From: an uncultured Clostridia bacterium
GTDB taxonomy: Bacteria > Bacillota > Clostridia > UBA1381
Length of the DNA stretch: 8,657 nucleotides
Reading direction: 5' to 3'
NCBI GenBank assembly: GCA_944391265.1
Contig: CALXSX010000120.1
Coordinates: 1 to 8,657 of the forward strand
Position 1 is the stretch's first letter, and each line of letters begins with the position of its first letter. Position numbers and translations under genes: made by a program. This document shows, one piece after another, positions 1 to 7,218 of this stretch. Below the pieces are notes generated by a model. It was not told the origin of the DNA. It saw only the letters and a program-made list of their open reading frames with translations, and searched no databases.

Positions 1-199
1 AACCGGGGCGCCGCCGGCGCTTGAATTCAGATGCACTGCAAAAAACAGGTATCAGGCGAAGCGTATGATGTGCTCTGTAAGCGTGTCAGACGGCACCGCT
101 CACGTTATATACGATGAACCGGTCAGAGCAATAACGCCCGGTCAGTCAATAGTTTTCTACGAAGGAGACATACTGCTCGGCGGAGGAACAGTAATATAA
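1..199 (+). CDS. mnmA: tRNA-specific 2-thiouridylase MnmA, C-terminal part (5' end outside window)
   Basis: The frame is open from base 2 and ends at TAA 197-199, giving 65 residues. The sequence has the hallmark end of MnmA/TrmU: an RYQ segment, then DEPVRAITPGQSIVFYEGD, then LLGGG-TVI at the very C-terminus. This is the C-terminal beta-barrel domain. The ATP-binding domain and the two catalytic cysteines lie upstream, outside the window. MnmA transfers sulfur to U34 of Lys, Glu and Gln tRNAs in the cytoplasm. The gene converges on the ABC exporter operon, with a hairpin between them. It looks intact as far as visible, and the family call is secure because the ITPGQ...GGG ending is distinctive. 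Confidence 0.93.
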   Translation, partial: TGAPPALEFRCTAKNRYQAKRMMCSVSVSDGTAHVIYDEPVRAITPGQSIVFYEGDILLGGGTVI

Positions 200-293
200 C
201 CTGCAAAAATCGTTGGTTGCGGTTATGCGGCACTTTCTCTTCCTCAATTATTGGTTATATTTTTACGCGAACAATGTCAATAGCATTAATGAT

Positions 294-331
294 AAAAGGG
301 GTGGGGCAATGATATTTGCACCACTCCTTTT
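294..331. terminator. Bidirectional intrinsic terminator between mnmA and the ABC exporter operon
   Basis: A 16-position stem (294-309 with 316-331) has one G-U pair and one G-A mismatch and encloses a 6-nt loop. Its outer part is AAAAGGGGTGG facing CCACTCCTTTT, so either strand's transcript ends the hairpin with a short U run. It sits exactly between two convergent genes, 12 bases from the minus-strand stop codon, as expected of a shared terminator. Confidence 0.78.
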
Positions 332-343
332 CATTAACAAAGC

Positions 344-2128
344 TCAGACATTCAGGTATTTAAACTGCGCCATATTCAGCTCATAGTATTTCCCTTTCTT
401 TTGCATAAGCTCGTCATGCGTCCCGCTTTCCTGAATTCCCCCGTCAGATATATACATTATTTTCGAGCTGTTTTTTATTGTCGAAAGGCGGTGGGCTATG
501 ACGAATGAAGTCCTGCCTTCGAGGAGCTTTTCAAGTCCTTTTTGAAGAGCCTTCTCCGTCTCCGTATCTATCGACGAGGTGGCCTCGTCAAGTATGAGAA
601 TAGCAGGATCTGCAAGAAGCGCTCTCGCAAACGAGATAAGCTGGCGCTGTCCGGCCGACATAGCCGTCCCCATTTCATTCACATATGTATTGTAGCCGTC
701 AGGGAACATTTCTATAAATTCGTGCGCGCAGACGGTTTTTGCGGCGGCAACTACCTCCTCATCGGTCGCGTCAAGTTTGCCGTATCTGATGTTATCAGCA
801 ACAGTTCCGGAGAAAAGGAAGCTGTCCTGAAGCATTATGCCCATCTGCGACCGAAGCGAACTGAGAGTAACATGCTTTATATCGTGACCGTCTATCAGTA
901 TTTTACCGCCCTGTATATCGTAAAATCTCGCAAGCAGATTTATAACCGTGGACTTACCGGCACCCGTGGGCCCGACAAGAGCTATGCTCTGACCTGGAGA
1001 CACATCAAACGATACGTTTTCGAGAATATTCCTGTCGCCTTCCTCATAAGCGAAAGTAACATTTTTAAACTCCACCCTGCCTTTTATCTGAGGAAGCGTT
1101 TCAGCATCGGGAAGGTCCTCAACAACAAGCGGCTCATCCATCATCTCAAACACTCTTTCAACATACGCAGACGCGGTTACAAGCTCGTTATAATAATTCG
1201 ACAGCGCGATTATAGGGTTCCAGAATCTTCCTATGTATCCTGTGAATGCAATCAAAACGCCCACCTTTAAAACGCCCTCTGATATTCTGTCGACACCCGA
1301 TAAATATATTGCAGCAAGCGTTACGGCAGAAATTATCTGGACAAAGTTCGGTATGCAAAGGGATATGTACTGCGCTTTTTTCCATGAGCTTTTGTTGTCC
1401 TCGCAAAGCTCTTCAAACGTCTTAAAGTTCTCATTTTCACGGGCAAACGACTGAGTTACCCTGATTCCCTGTATGCTTTCCTGTATGTATGCATTCAGAT
1501 TGCTCTGCTTGGAGGATTGTCTTTGCCATGCGCGCCTGTGGTATTTTTTTAATATGAAAATCGTCACGGCAAAAACGGGCATACCTATCAGACATATTAC
1601 CGTAAACTGCACATCAAGCGCAAACATGAACACAAGTATAACGCCGATTGAAAGCACATTTGTAACTATATCAACAATGCCGTTTGACAGCAGGTTAGCA
1701 AGAGAGTTTATATAGTTTACAACTCTTACGAGAATCTTTCCGTGCGGTCTTGAGTCAAAATACGTAAAAGGCAATTTTTGCAGATGGCTGAAAAGGTCAA
1801 GGCGCAGATCGTGAATAATATCCTGGCCTATCTTATTTACGGATTTCGCTTTGTACTTTGTTATGTACGTAATCACCACCTGTGCCGCAACAAGAGTAAG
1901 CGCCGCTATAACAAGCATAACATAATCTCGGTCAGGTACATACTTATCTATGACATCTCTTATGAAGTACGGAGGCAGCATTGCGAGAACGCTGCTCACA
2001 AGCATCAACAACATAACGATCAGAAGCTTTCTTTTGTGCGGGAGACAGTAGCGTGCCAGCCTTTTCATCTGCGATGCGTTGAAGGATTCGATCAATTCCT
2101 CATCAACATCGAATTTATTTCTTGCCAT
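344..2128 (-). CDS. Heterodimeric ABC exporter, subunit with consensus Walker B Glu (YheH/BmrD/TM288-like)
   Basis: This is a 594-residue half-transporter: six hydrophobic segments in the first ~310 residues, then one nucleotide-binding domain. Walker A GPTGAGKST is at about 386-394, the Q-loop Gln at 434, Walker B ILILDE with catalytic Glu at 515, the SSID D-loop follows, and the H-loop His is at 546. The signature motif is MSAGQ (490-494) rather than LSGGQ. A normal Glu with an altered signature is the pattern of the TM288/BmrD side of heterodimeric multidrug-type exporters. I chose the ATG at 2126-2128 because AGGTG lies 7 nt upstream. An in-frame ATG at 2161 has GAGG almost touching it, which is poor spacing. 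The start overlaps the end of the upstream partner by 14 nt, which suggests translational coupling. The substrate cannot be read from sequence; drug, lipid or peptide export are all possible. Confidence 0.93.
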   Translation of the reverse strand: MARNKFDVDEELIESFNASQMKRLARYCLPHKRKLLIVMLLMLVSSVLAMLPPYFIRDVIDKYVPDRDYVMLVIAALTLVAAQVVITYITKYKAKSVNKIGQDIIHDLRLDLFSHLQKLPFTYFDSRPHGKILVRVVNYINSLANLLSNGIVDIVTNVLSIGVILVFMFALDVQFTVICLIGMPVFAVTIFILKKYHRRAWQRQSSKQSNLNAYIQESIQGIRVTQSFARENENFKTFEELCEDNKSSWKKAQYISLCIPNFVQIISAVTLAAIYLSGVDRISEGVLKVGVLIAFTGYIGRFWNPIIALSNYYNELVTASAYVERVFEMMDEPLVVEDLPDAETLPQIKGRVEFKNVTFAYEEGDRNILENVSFDVSPGQSIALVGPTGAGKSTVINLLARFYDIQGGKILIDGHDIKHVTLSSLRSQMGIMLQDSFLFSGTVADNIRYGKLDATDEEVVAAAKTVCAHEFIEMFPDGYNTYVNEMGTAMSAGQRQLISFARALLADPAILILDEATSSIDTETEKALQKGLEKLLEGRTSFVIAHRLSTIKNSSKIMYISDGGIQESGTHDELMQKKGKYYELNMAQFKYLNV

Positions 2129-3920
2129 TTCTGTACACCTGCCTCTCCAAAAACTGTTCATCCTCGTAATAATTGTCTATCTCAAAATCAGGTGCATTGT
2201 TAAAGTCACCGAACTGATTTTCATAGACTTCATAATAATATCCTTTTTTGCTCAAAAGCACATCGTGCGTTCCCCACTCAATTACCCTGCCTTTGCTCAA
2301 TACAAGAATCAAGTCTGCGTTTTTAACAGAAGATATTCTGTGCGCTATGATAAACGTAGTCTTATTGGAATACGACTTTTTAAGAGTTTCCTGAATGGAG
2401 TATTCCGTCTCCATGTCAACAGCAGATGTGGTATCATCAAGAATGAGTATGGCAGGATCCTTAAGCAAAGCTCTTGCAAGCGCTATTCTCTGCTTTTGTC
2501 CCCCCGAAAGTCCCACTCCGCGCTCTCCTACTATAGTGTCGTAGCCCTCCGGCATTTTAATGATAAATTCATGCGCATCTGCGGCTTTTGCAACCCTGAC
2601 AACATCCTCATGCGTAGCGTCAGGAACGCCGTACGCGATGTTTGCTTCAATAGTGTCCGAAAACAGAAATATATCCTGCATAGCCATCGAAACATTTTGC
2701 CTTATAGTCGTAACGTCAATGTTTTTAACATTTATATCATCAATATAAACAGCCCCGTTGTCAGGATCGTAAAATCTCGAAATAAGGTTTACAAGCGATG
2801 ATTTTCCCGAACCGGTAGGCCCTATTATGCCGATGGTGTCACCGGGATTGGCAACAAAGTTGACATATTTGAGAACACGCTCATCGTCGTAGGAAAAAAT
2901 CACATTCTTAAAAGTAACCTTTCCTTTCAGCTTGACATGGTCAACCGTTACCTTTTCATTCTTTATAGCAGGCTCCGTATCAAGCAACGTCCGCATTTTG
3001 ACCGAGCTTGCCACAAACTGCTGTATCTGATTGGCAAATCCGCCTATCATCTGCATAGGAGAAACTATACACCACAGTATTCCATTCATCATAGTGAACT
3101 GACCTATCGATATTTTCCCGGCTATTGCAAGCGCGCCGCCAACAAAAATAAATATGACATTAGTCATAGCGGCAGCAAAATCGATAAGCGGCACATATTT
3201 GTTCCATATTGCCACATTTTCAAGCTGCTCCGTCCTGTACTCATTGTTAACCTTTTCAAATTTATCTATCTCAAACTGCTCCCTCGAGAATGCCTTAACT
3301 GCTCTGTTGCCGCTTATGTTCTCCTGCACTACGGAATTAAGCCTTGATAGCACCTCTCTGACCTTTAAAAACTGAGGTTTGCTCACACGCGAATACTTAA
3401 ACGCAAAAACTCCGATAAACGGAACTATAGCAAGAAGCGACAGACCGAGTATTGGGCTTGCCAAAAACATCGTCGCAAGACCTATTGCGCCAAGGCATAT
3501 CATCTGAAACAAATTAGCCATAGTGCTGGCCATAACGAGTCTAACCGCATCCATATCGCCTGTCATTCTGCTCATGAGATCACCCGTTCTTGTTTCCACA
3601 AAGAACTTGAAATCAAGCCGTTGCAGCTTCTCATACAGATCGCACCTCAAATTTTTTATCACACTTTGAGAAACGTGCTCCATGAGGTTCTGTCTTATGT
3701 ACCACGTTATCTCTTTTACTGCCACAGACGCAAGCAATATAGTTAAGTACTTTCCAAGCAGCGCGTATTTACCGTTAACTATTACGTCATCGACAATAAA
3801 CCCGGACATGTAAGGCGAAATAAAAATCACCGTTACATGAATAAGTGTGAGCACTGCCGCAAGAATTATGATGAAGGTGTATTTTTTTATATACCCTCCC
3901 AGCCATCTGAGAGCCTCCAT
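2115..3920 (-). CDS. Heterodimeric ABC exporter, subunit with degenerate catalytic site (YheI/BmrC/TM287-like)
   Basis: This is a 601-residue half-transporter with an N-terminal six-helix membrane domain and a C-terminal ATPase domain. Walker A GPTGSGKSS is at about 367-375, the Q-loop Gln at 415, a perfect signature LSGGQ at 471-475, and the H-loop His at 527. Walker B ends ILILDD (495-496), with Asp where the catalytic Glu normally sits. In known heterodimers (TM287/288, BmrCD, LmrCD) the degenerate ATP site combines this Asp with the altered signature of the partner, here the MSAGQ of the next gene. The ATG at 3918-3920 is preferred: it has a strong purine SD at 5-nt spacing. An in-frame ATG at 3944 would lie only about 10 nt after the predicted transcription start. 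The last ~30 residues are an acidic, Tyr-containing tail. It is the first gene of the operon. Confidence 0.93.
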   Translation of the reverse strand: MEALRWLGGYIKKYTFIIILAAVLTLIHVTVIFISPYMSGFIVDDVIVNGKYALLGKYLTILLASVAVKEITWYIRQNLMEHVSQSVIKNLRCDLYEKLQRLDFKFFVETRTGDLMSRMTGDMDAVRLVMASTMANLFQMICLGAIGLATMFLASPILGLSLLAIVPFIGVFAFKYSRVSKPQFLKVREVLSRLNSVVQENISGNRAVKAFSREQFEIDKFEKVNNEYRTEQLENVAIWNKYVPLIDFAAAMTNVIFIFVGGALAIAGKISIGQFTMMNGILWCIVSPMQMIGGFANQIQQFVASSVKMRTLLDTEPAIKNEKVTVDHVKLKGKVTFKNVIFSYDDERVLKYVNFVANPGDTIGIIGPTGSGKSSLVNLISRFYDPDNGAVYIDDINVKNIDVTTIRQNVSMAMQDIFLFSDTIEANIAYGVPDATHEDVVRVAKAADAHEFIIKMPEGYDTIVGERGVGLSGGQKQRIALARALLKDPAILILDDTTSAVDMETEYSIQETLKKSYSNKTTFIIAHRISSVKNADLILVLSKGRVIEWGTHDVLLSKKGYYYEVYENQFGDFNNAPDFEIDNYYEDEQFLERQVYRNGKK

Positions 3921-3925
3921 AAGTT

Positions 3926-3934
3926 CCCCCCCTT
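3926..3934 (-). promoter_or_regulatory. Poly-G Shine-Dalgarno site that fixes the start of the first ABC gene
   Basis: On the minus strand the mRNA reads A-run, then seven G, then AACTT, then ATG. The AAGGGGGGG block can pair with the CCUCC anti-SD in several registers and lies 5 nt before the ATG at 3920. The seven-G homopolymer is unusual and could vary in length, but it is outside the coding frame. Confidence 0.7.
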
Positions 3935-3959
3935 TTTTGCTCATGCAAAACTTTCATAC

Positions 3960-3988
3960 ATTTTACTATTTAACATACCAATAGTCAA
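3960..3988 (-). promoter_or_regulatory. Sigma-A-type promoter of the ABC exporter operon
   Basis: Read on the minus strand, a -35 TTGACT (3983-3988) and a -10 TAAAAT (3960-3965) are separated by exactly 17 bp. Transcription would start near 3953, giving a leader of about 33 nt before the ATG at 3920. No other pair of comparable quality was seen between the terminator at 4144 and the gene. Confidence 0.66.
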
Positions 3989-4130
3989 ACGCTGCACGCA
4001 CACCTGCAGACGAATTCAGGCGACTCCGATATTCAAAACCGCACTTATCTTTTAAATGCTAAATAATACGTGCAAATACTCGATTTATCGCGTACTTTTA
4101 AATCCTATCATTTGAGCATGAAAAATATAA

Positions 4131-4176
4131 TGAAAAAGAAAAAAAGCTGTGAAAAAACATTGTTTTTTCACAGCTT
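4131..4176 (-). terminator. Intrinsic terminator of the rhaB / COG2426 operon
   Basis: A perfect 14-bp stem, AAGCTGTGAAAAAA (4144-4157) with its complement (4163-4176), encloses a 5-nt loop. On the minus strand it is followed by a long U-rich tract (complement of the A-rich stretch 4131-4143). It lies 34 bases beyond the stop codon of the membrane protein gene and insulates the ABC operon promoter. Confidence 0.9.
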
Positions 4177-4209
4177 GAAAAACGCGGCTTACGCATAGGA
4201 TAACACAAT

Positions 4210-4707
4210 TTAAAATATATTTTTTATAAGCCCGAAAGATATAAGACTCACGACAAGCCCCGCCGCCATGACTCCCAAAAATATAGCCACAAAGGCTTTA
4301 GTCAGCTTCATCTTAAGGAGCGTAGCAAGCAGCGCGCCAGTCCACGCCCCCGTCCCCGGCAGCGGTATCGCGACAAAGAGAAAAAGACCAAAATATCCGT
4401 ACTTATCTATCTGCTCTCTTTTAGAAAGCGCTTTCTCCTCAAGCTTTATTGCTATTTTGTCAAGATGCCTGACCTTCTTCATATACTCGAATGTCTTTGT
4501 TATAAATATCAGAATAAACGGTATCGGCAGCATATTCCCCAGCACTGCAAAAACATATGCCGGTAAAAATTCAATATTAATGAATCCGGCGGCTAAAAGA
4601 CTTCCCCTGAGCTCAAGCAGAGGCATCATCGACACGAGAAAAACTATAATCTCACCGGGAACTTTTCCGCCAAGCAAGTCAACTATAGACTGCACTACTG
4701 AATCCAT
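4210..4707 (-). CDS. Small integral membrane protein of the COG2426 / small multidrug export family
   Basis: This is a 165-residue, very hydrophobic protein with about four membrane segments (roughly 18-40, 45-72, 103-128 and 135-161) and one charged cytoplasmic-looking loop (about 75-103, rich in Lys and Glu). Two motifs mark the family (Sm_multidrug_ex, PF06695): PLLELRGSL at 29-37 and PLPGTGAWTGALLA at 115-128. The family name suggests drug efflux, but as far as I know direct biochemical support is thin, so the function should be treated as unknown membrane transport. ATG 4705-4707 is used here, about 10 nt after AAAGGA. A TTG at 4711-4713 in the same frame, 4 nt after AAAGGA, is a real alternative and would add two residues. 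The gene follows rhaB by 27 nt with no hairpin between them and is the last gene before the terminator. Confidence 0.85.
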   Translation of the reverse strand: MDSVVQSIVDLLGGKVPGEIIVFLVSMMPLLELRGSLLAAGFINIEFLPAYVFAVLGNMLPIPFILIFITKTFEYMKKVRHLDKIAIKLEEKALSKREQIDKYGYFGLFLFVAIPLPGTGAWTGALLATLLKMKLTKAFVAIFLGVMAAGLVVSLISFGLIKNIF

Positions 4708-4734
4708 AAACAAAATTTCCTTTCAAGCAATATT

Positions 4735-6195
4735 TTATGAAATAGCCTTTACAAAATCCTTGTATGCAGCCTCCCATGCATCGTTTTCTGTAACGTCATA
4801 CCTTGTCACATCAAACGATTTGGCGATAATTTTTCTCGCCTCTTTCACATCTGGGATCTCGCCGTTTGCTATGAGCTGAACGGCAACATTTCCTGCCGCA
4901 GTTGCTTCAATAGGTCCGGCTATAACAGGCACATTTGCAGCATTTGCCGTCATCTGGCAAAGGAACGTATCCTTTGTTCCGCCGCCAACCATATGTATTG
5001 CGCTGAAATCTCTGCCGCAGCATTCTTTAAGCTGTAGGAACGTGTACTTGTATTTCATGGCAATACTCTCATATATGCACCTTATAACCGCACCGTCTGT
5101 TTCAGGCACGTGCTGTCCCGTTCTCTCACAGTAATCCTTTATTCTCTTAGGCATATTACCGGGAGCAACAAATTCAGGAGCGTCGGGATCGATAAAGCAC
5201 GTGAACGGTTTTTCTTTCCTTGCAAGCATTTCCATGTCTGCGTAGCTGTAATTTTTACCCTCTCTTTTAAACTGCCGCCTCGTCTCCTGTATGAGCCACA
5301 AGCCTATGATATTTTTCAAAAACCTTGTTGTATTATTGTACCCTGTTTCGTTCGTAATATTATATTTCTGAGAAAGCTCAGATATTACAGGCGCATCAAG
5401 CTCTGTTCCGAAAAGCGACCACGTTCCGCAGGAAATAAAAACAAAATCTTTCTCACTTGTCGGAACGGCAGCAACAGCACTTGCCGTATCGTGGGATGAA
5501 ACGGCAATTACATTTTTGGCAGGGACATCAAGCTCGGAGCAAATCTCATCACTGAGCTTACCGATAACAGTTCCTCCGGGTACTATTTCAGGGAACCATT
5601 CTCTCTTGAAACCAAGCTTGTCCATAAGAGAATATTCCCACTTCTTCGTGTACGGATTCATAAGCTGCGTAGTAGACGCGATTGACACCTCAGCAGCCAT
5701 CTTACCTGTCAGAAAATAATTGAACAAGTCCGGTGTAAGAAGTATTTTATCAGTAAGCTCAAGAATCTCAGGGTTTGTTTTTTTCATAGCATACAGCTGA
5801 AAAATCGTGTTGAGCTCAATTATCTGATTGCCGGTCAGATTGTATAAATCTTTTTTGGAAATGATGCTTTCCATTTCCTCGGGAACTCCTACAGTTCTCT
5901 TATCTCTGTAGTTGTAAGGATTTCCTATAAGCTCTCCGTCTTTTGAAATAAGTCCGTAATCAACGCCCCACGTATCGATGCCGATACTCTCAAAATCGAC
6001 CGTATTCTTAGCCTTGATTATTCCCTGCTTTATTTCATGAAACAGCCTTAACGTATCCCAGTAAAATGATTTTCCTACAAGCACTGGATCGTTGTCAAAT
6101 CTGTGTATTTCCTCCAAAGTGATTACTCCGTTTTCGTAATTCCCTATAATCGCTCTTCCGCTTGAGGCTCCGAAATCAAATGCAAGAACTTTCAT
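4735..6195 (-). CDS. rhaB: L-rhamnulokinase (FGGY family)
   Basis: This 486-residue enzyme is close in length to E. coli RhaB. It phosphorylates L-rhamnulose with ATP to L-rhamnulose 1-phosphate in the cytoplasm. Visible motifs are the N-terminal phosphate-binding DFGASSGR (7-14), IDTWGVDYG (73-81), the SHDTASAV segment with the expected catalytic-base Asp236, SCGTWSLFG (255-263), and the C-domain nucleotide motif GGGTKD (404-409) followed by GPIEATAAGN (427-436). GGGAGG stands 10 nt before the ATG. No rhamnose isomerase, aldolase, transporter or regulator is present in the window, so the rest of the pathway must be elsewhere or the kinase may act on a related ketose. It probably shares a transcript with the downstream membrane protein gene. 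No convincing promoter was found in the 84-nt gap upstream, which holds a likely terminator. The window itself gives no sign of frameshift or missing motifs. Confidence 0.92.
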   Translation of the reverse strand: MKVLAFDFGASSGRAIIGNYENGVITLEEIHRFDNDPVLVGKSFYWDTLRLFHEIKQGIIKAKNTVDFESIGIDTWGVDYGLISKDGELIGNPYNYRDKRTVGVPEEMESIISKKDLYNLTGNQIIELNTIFQLYAMKKTNPEILELTDKILLTPDLFNYFLTGKMAAEVSIASTTQLMNPYTKKWEYSLMDKLGFKREWFPEIVPGGTVIGKLSDEICSELDVPAKNVIAVSSHDTASAVAAVPTSEKDFVFISCGTWSLFGTELDAPVISELSQKYNITNETGYNNTTRFLKNIIGLWLIQETRRQFKREGKNYSYADMEMLARKEKPFTCFIDPDAPEFVAPGNMPKRIKDYCERTGQHVPETDGAVIRCIYESIAMKYKYTFLQLKECCGRDFSAIHMVGGGTKDTFLCQMTANAANVPVIAGPIEATAAGNVAVQLIANGEIPDVKEARKIIAKSFDVTRYDVTENDAWEAAYKDFVKAIS

Positions 6196-6223
6196 ACATA
6201 ATCATCCTCCCATATATAAATTT

Positions 6224-6267
6224 AAAAAAAGCAGCTAAAAGCAGTCTGAGCAATTCTCTGCTTCTGC
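6224..6267 (-). terminator. Probable intrinsic terminator after capB
   Basis: On the minus strand, GCAG then AAGCAG pair with CTGCTT then CTGC, with a 4-nt bulge and a 13-nt loop that can form a further GAG/CTC pairing. Seven U residues follow directly (complement of A 6224-6230). It lies between the capB stop (6280) and the rhaB ribosome-binding site. The bulge makes it weaker than the other terminators, so partial read-through into rhaB is possible. Confidence 0.6.
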
Positions 6268-6279
6268 GAACAAACCCGG

Positions 6280-7200
6280 TTAATTACCCTCTTCCCTGCG
6301 TTCAACCTCATCTCCGTAAACGTATTCATCGGAGTATGCGTTGTCGCGTCTATCGGCGTACTGATAGCCGTAACCGTACCCATAGCCGTATTTATAACCA
6401 TACTTATATCCGTATCTGTATCGGTATCTGTAGTTGTATCTTCTCTTGTAGCCTCCGTATGTTCCGTAACCTATTCCAGCCATGGGCTTGATATCGTTAA
6501 TAATATATCCAAGTATTTTGGCTTCACTCATCTTCAGTGAATCTCGCGTCTTTTCGAGCAGCTCATAAATGGAATAGTTCTGACGCACTACCAAAACATA
6601 ACCATCTACAAACTTCGCCATTGACGGCGCATCCGTTACAACCGTTACAGGCGGTGAATCGATGAATATATAGTCATATTTCCCGCTCAGCAAATCAAGC
6701 AGCTTTTCCATTTTGGAAGATGACAAAAGCTCAGCCGGGTTCGGTGGAATCTGCCCTGCCGTAATGCAGTCAAGATTCTTGTCCTCGACATGTTTTATAG
6801 CATCATCTGCACTGATAAGTCCGGCAAGTACATCCGAAAGTCCGTTGTCCTTCTCTATCTGCAAATATCTGTGAATCCTGGGCTTCCTGAGGTCACCGTC
6901 TATGAGCAGCGTCCTCGTTCCTGTCTGTGCAAAAGTTATAGCCATATTTAAAATTGTCGTCGTTTTTCCTTCTGACGGTTCGGCACTGGTAAAAATTATC
7001 CTTTTACATCTGTCTATATCCGCAAGCGCGAAAATCAAATTGGTTCTCGCAGACTTATATGCCTCGGTCACAGAAAAAGACATATGGGGATTCATAATTC
7101 TATCCGTCAAGTCGTCTGAAGAACGATTCTCTGTATTTTTTTTCAAACTATGCTTCTTTTCATTAAATTTCCCGATAAAGGCTGAGAGTCTACCGGTCAT
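6280..7200 (-). CDS. Bacterial tyrosine kinase (BY-kinase) of the CapB/CpsD/EpsB/YwqD type with extended Tyr-rich tail
   Basis: This 306-residue cytoplasmic P-loop protein autophosphorylates on tyrosine and controls exopolysaccharide or capsule assembly together with a membrane activator. Motifs are Walker A SAEPSEGKTT (72-81), Walker A' LLIDGDLRKP (98-107), and Walker B YIFIDSPP (177-184). The C-terminal tail (245-295) has 20 tyrosines, 14 of them alternating at every second residue from 255 to 281, with Gly, Arg, Lys, Asn or Gln between. Family tyrosine clusters are usually much smaller, so this tail is exceptional. The overall length is longer than common ~230-residue homologues, partly through the tail and partly through a ~40-residue N-terminal extension. 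The start ATG follows AAAGGA with 10-nt spacing. The gene lies 18 nt after capA, the expected activator, on the same transcript. No cognate phosphatase gene (CapC/YwqE) is visible. Confidence 0.93.
   Translation of the reverse strand: MTGRLSAFIGKFNEKKHSLKKNTENRSSDDLTDRIMNPHMSFSVTEAYKSARTNLIFALADIDRCKRIIFTSAEPSEGKTTTILNMAITFAQTGTRTLLIDGDLRKPRIHRYLQIEKDNGLSDVLAGLISADDAIKHVEDKNLDCITAGQIPPNPAELLSSSKMEKLLDLLSGKYDYIFIDSPPVTVVTDAPSMAKFVDGYVLVVRQNYSIYELLEKTRDSLKMSEAKILGYIINDIKPMAGIGYGTYGGYKRRYNYRYRYRYGYKYGYKYGYGYGYGYQYADRRDNAYSDEYVYGDEVERREEGN
6358..6438 (-). repeat. Imperfect hexanucleotide tandem coding for alternating Tyr-x in capB
   Basis: About thirteen consecutive 6-base units each encode one Tyr codon (TAC or TAT) plus one Gly, Arg, Lys, Asn or Gln codon. 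The units are similar but not identical: both Tyr codons occur and the second codon varies. The array therefore probably grew by replication slippage and then drifted under selection to keep Tyr. Confidence 0.8.
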
Positions 7201-7218
7201 TGCTATTCAATCCTTTCA

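Noticed and set aside
490..660. Altered signature motif MSAGQ in the first ABC gene as a sign of inactivation
   Set aside because: The partner subunit carries the complementary Asp substitution, so this is the normal asymmetry of heterodimeric exporters, not decay.
542..1270. Long plus-strand open frame opposite the first ABC gene
   Set aside because: It is antisense to a well-supported ABC exporter gene, starts at a TTG, and its product has no recognisable domain and an odd Arg/His/Tyr-rich composition.
2079..2801. Plus-strand open frame opposite the second ABC gene
   Set aside because: It is antisense to conserved ATPase motifs and has no family features; it reflects the codon bias of the real gene.
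4423..4436. Perfect 14-bp palindrome AGAAAGCGCTTTCT resembling a catabolite-response (cre) site
   Set aside because: It lies inside the membrane protein gene, far from any promoter. It encodes an ordinary Lys-Ala-Leu segment and lacks the TG...CA edges of a cre consensus.
4268..4879. Plus-strand frame spanning the membrane protein gene and the end of rhaB
   Set aside because: It runs antisense across two supported genes and their junction, with no ribosome-binding site or domain.
6196..6230. Promoter for rhaB in the T-rich stretch before its ribosome-binding site
   Set aside because: TATATA-like sequences are present but no -35 lies at proper spacing, and the start point would fall on the ribosome-binding site.
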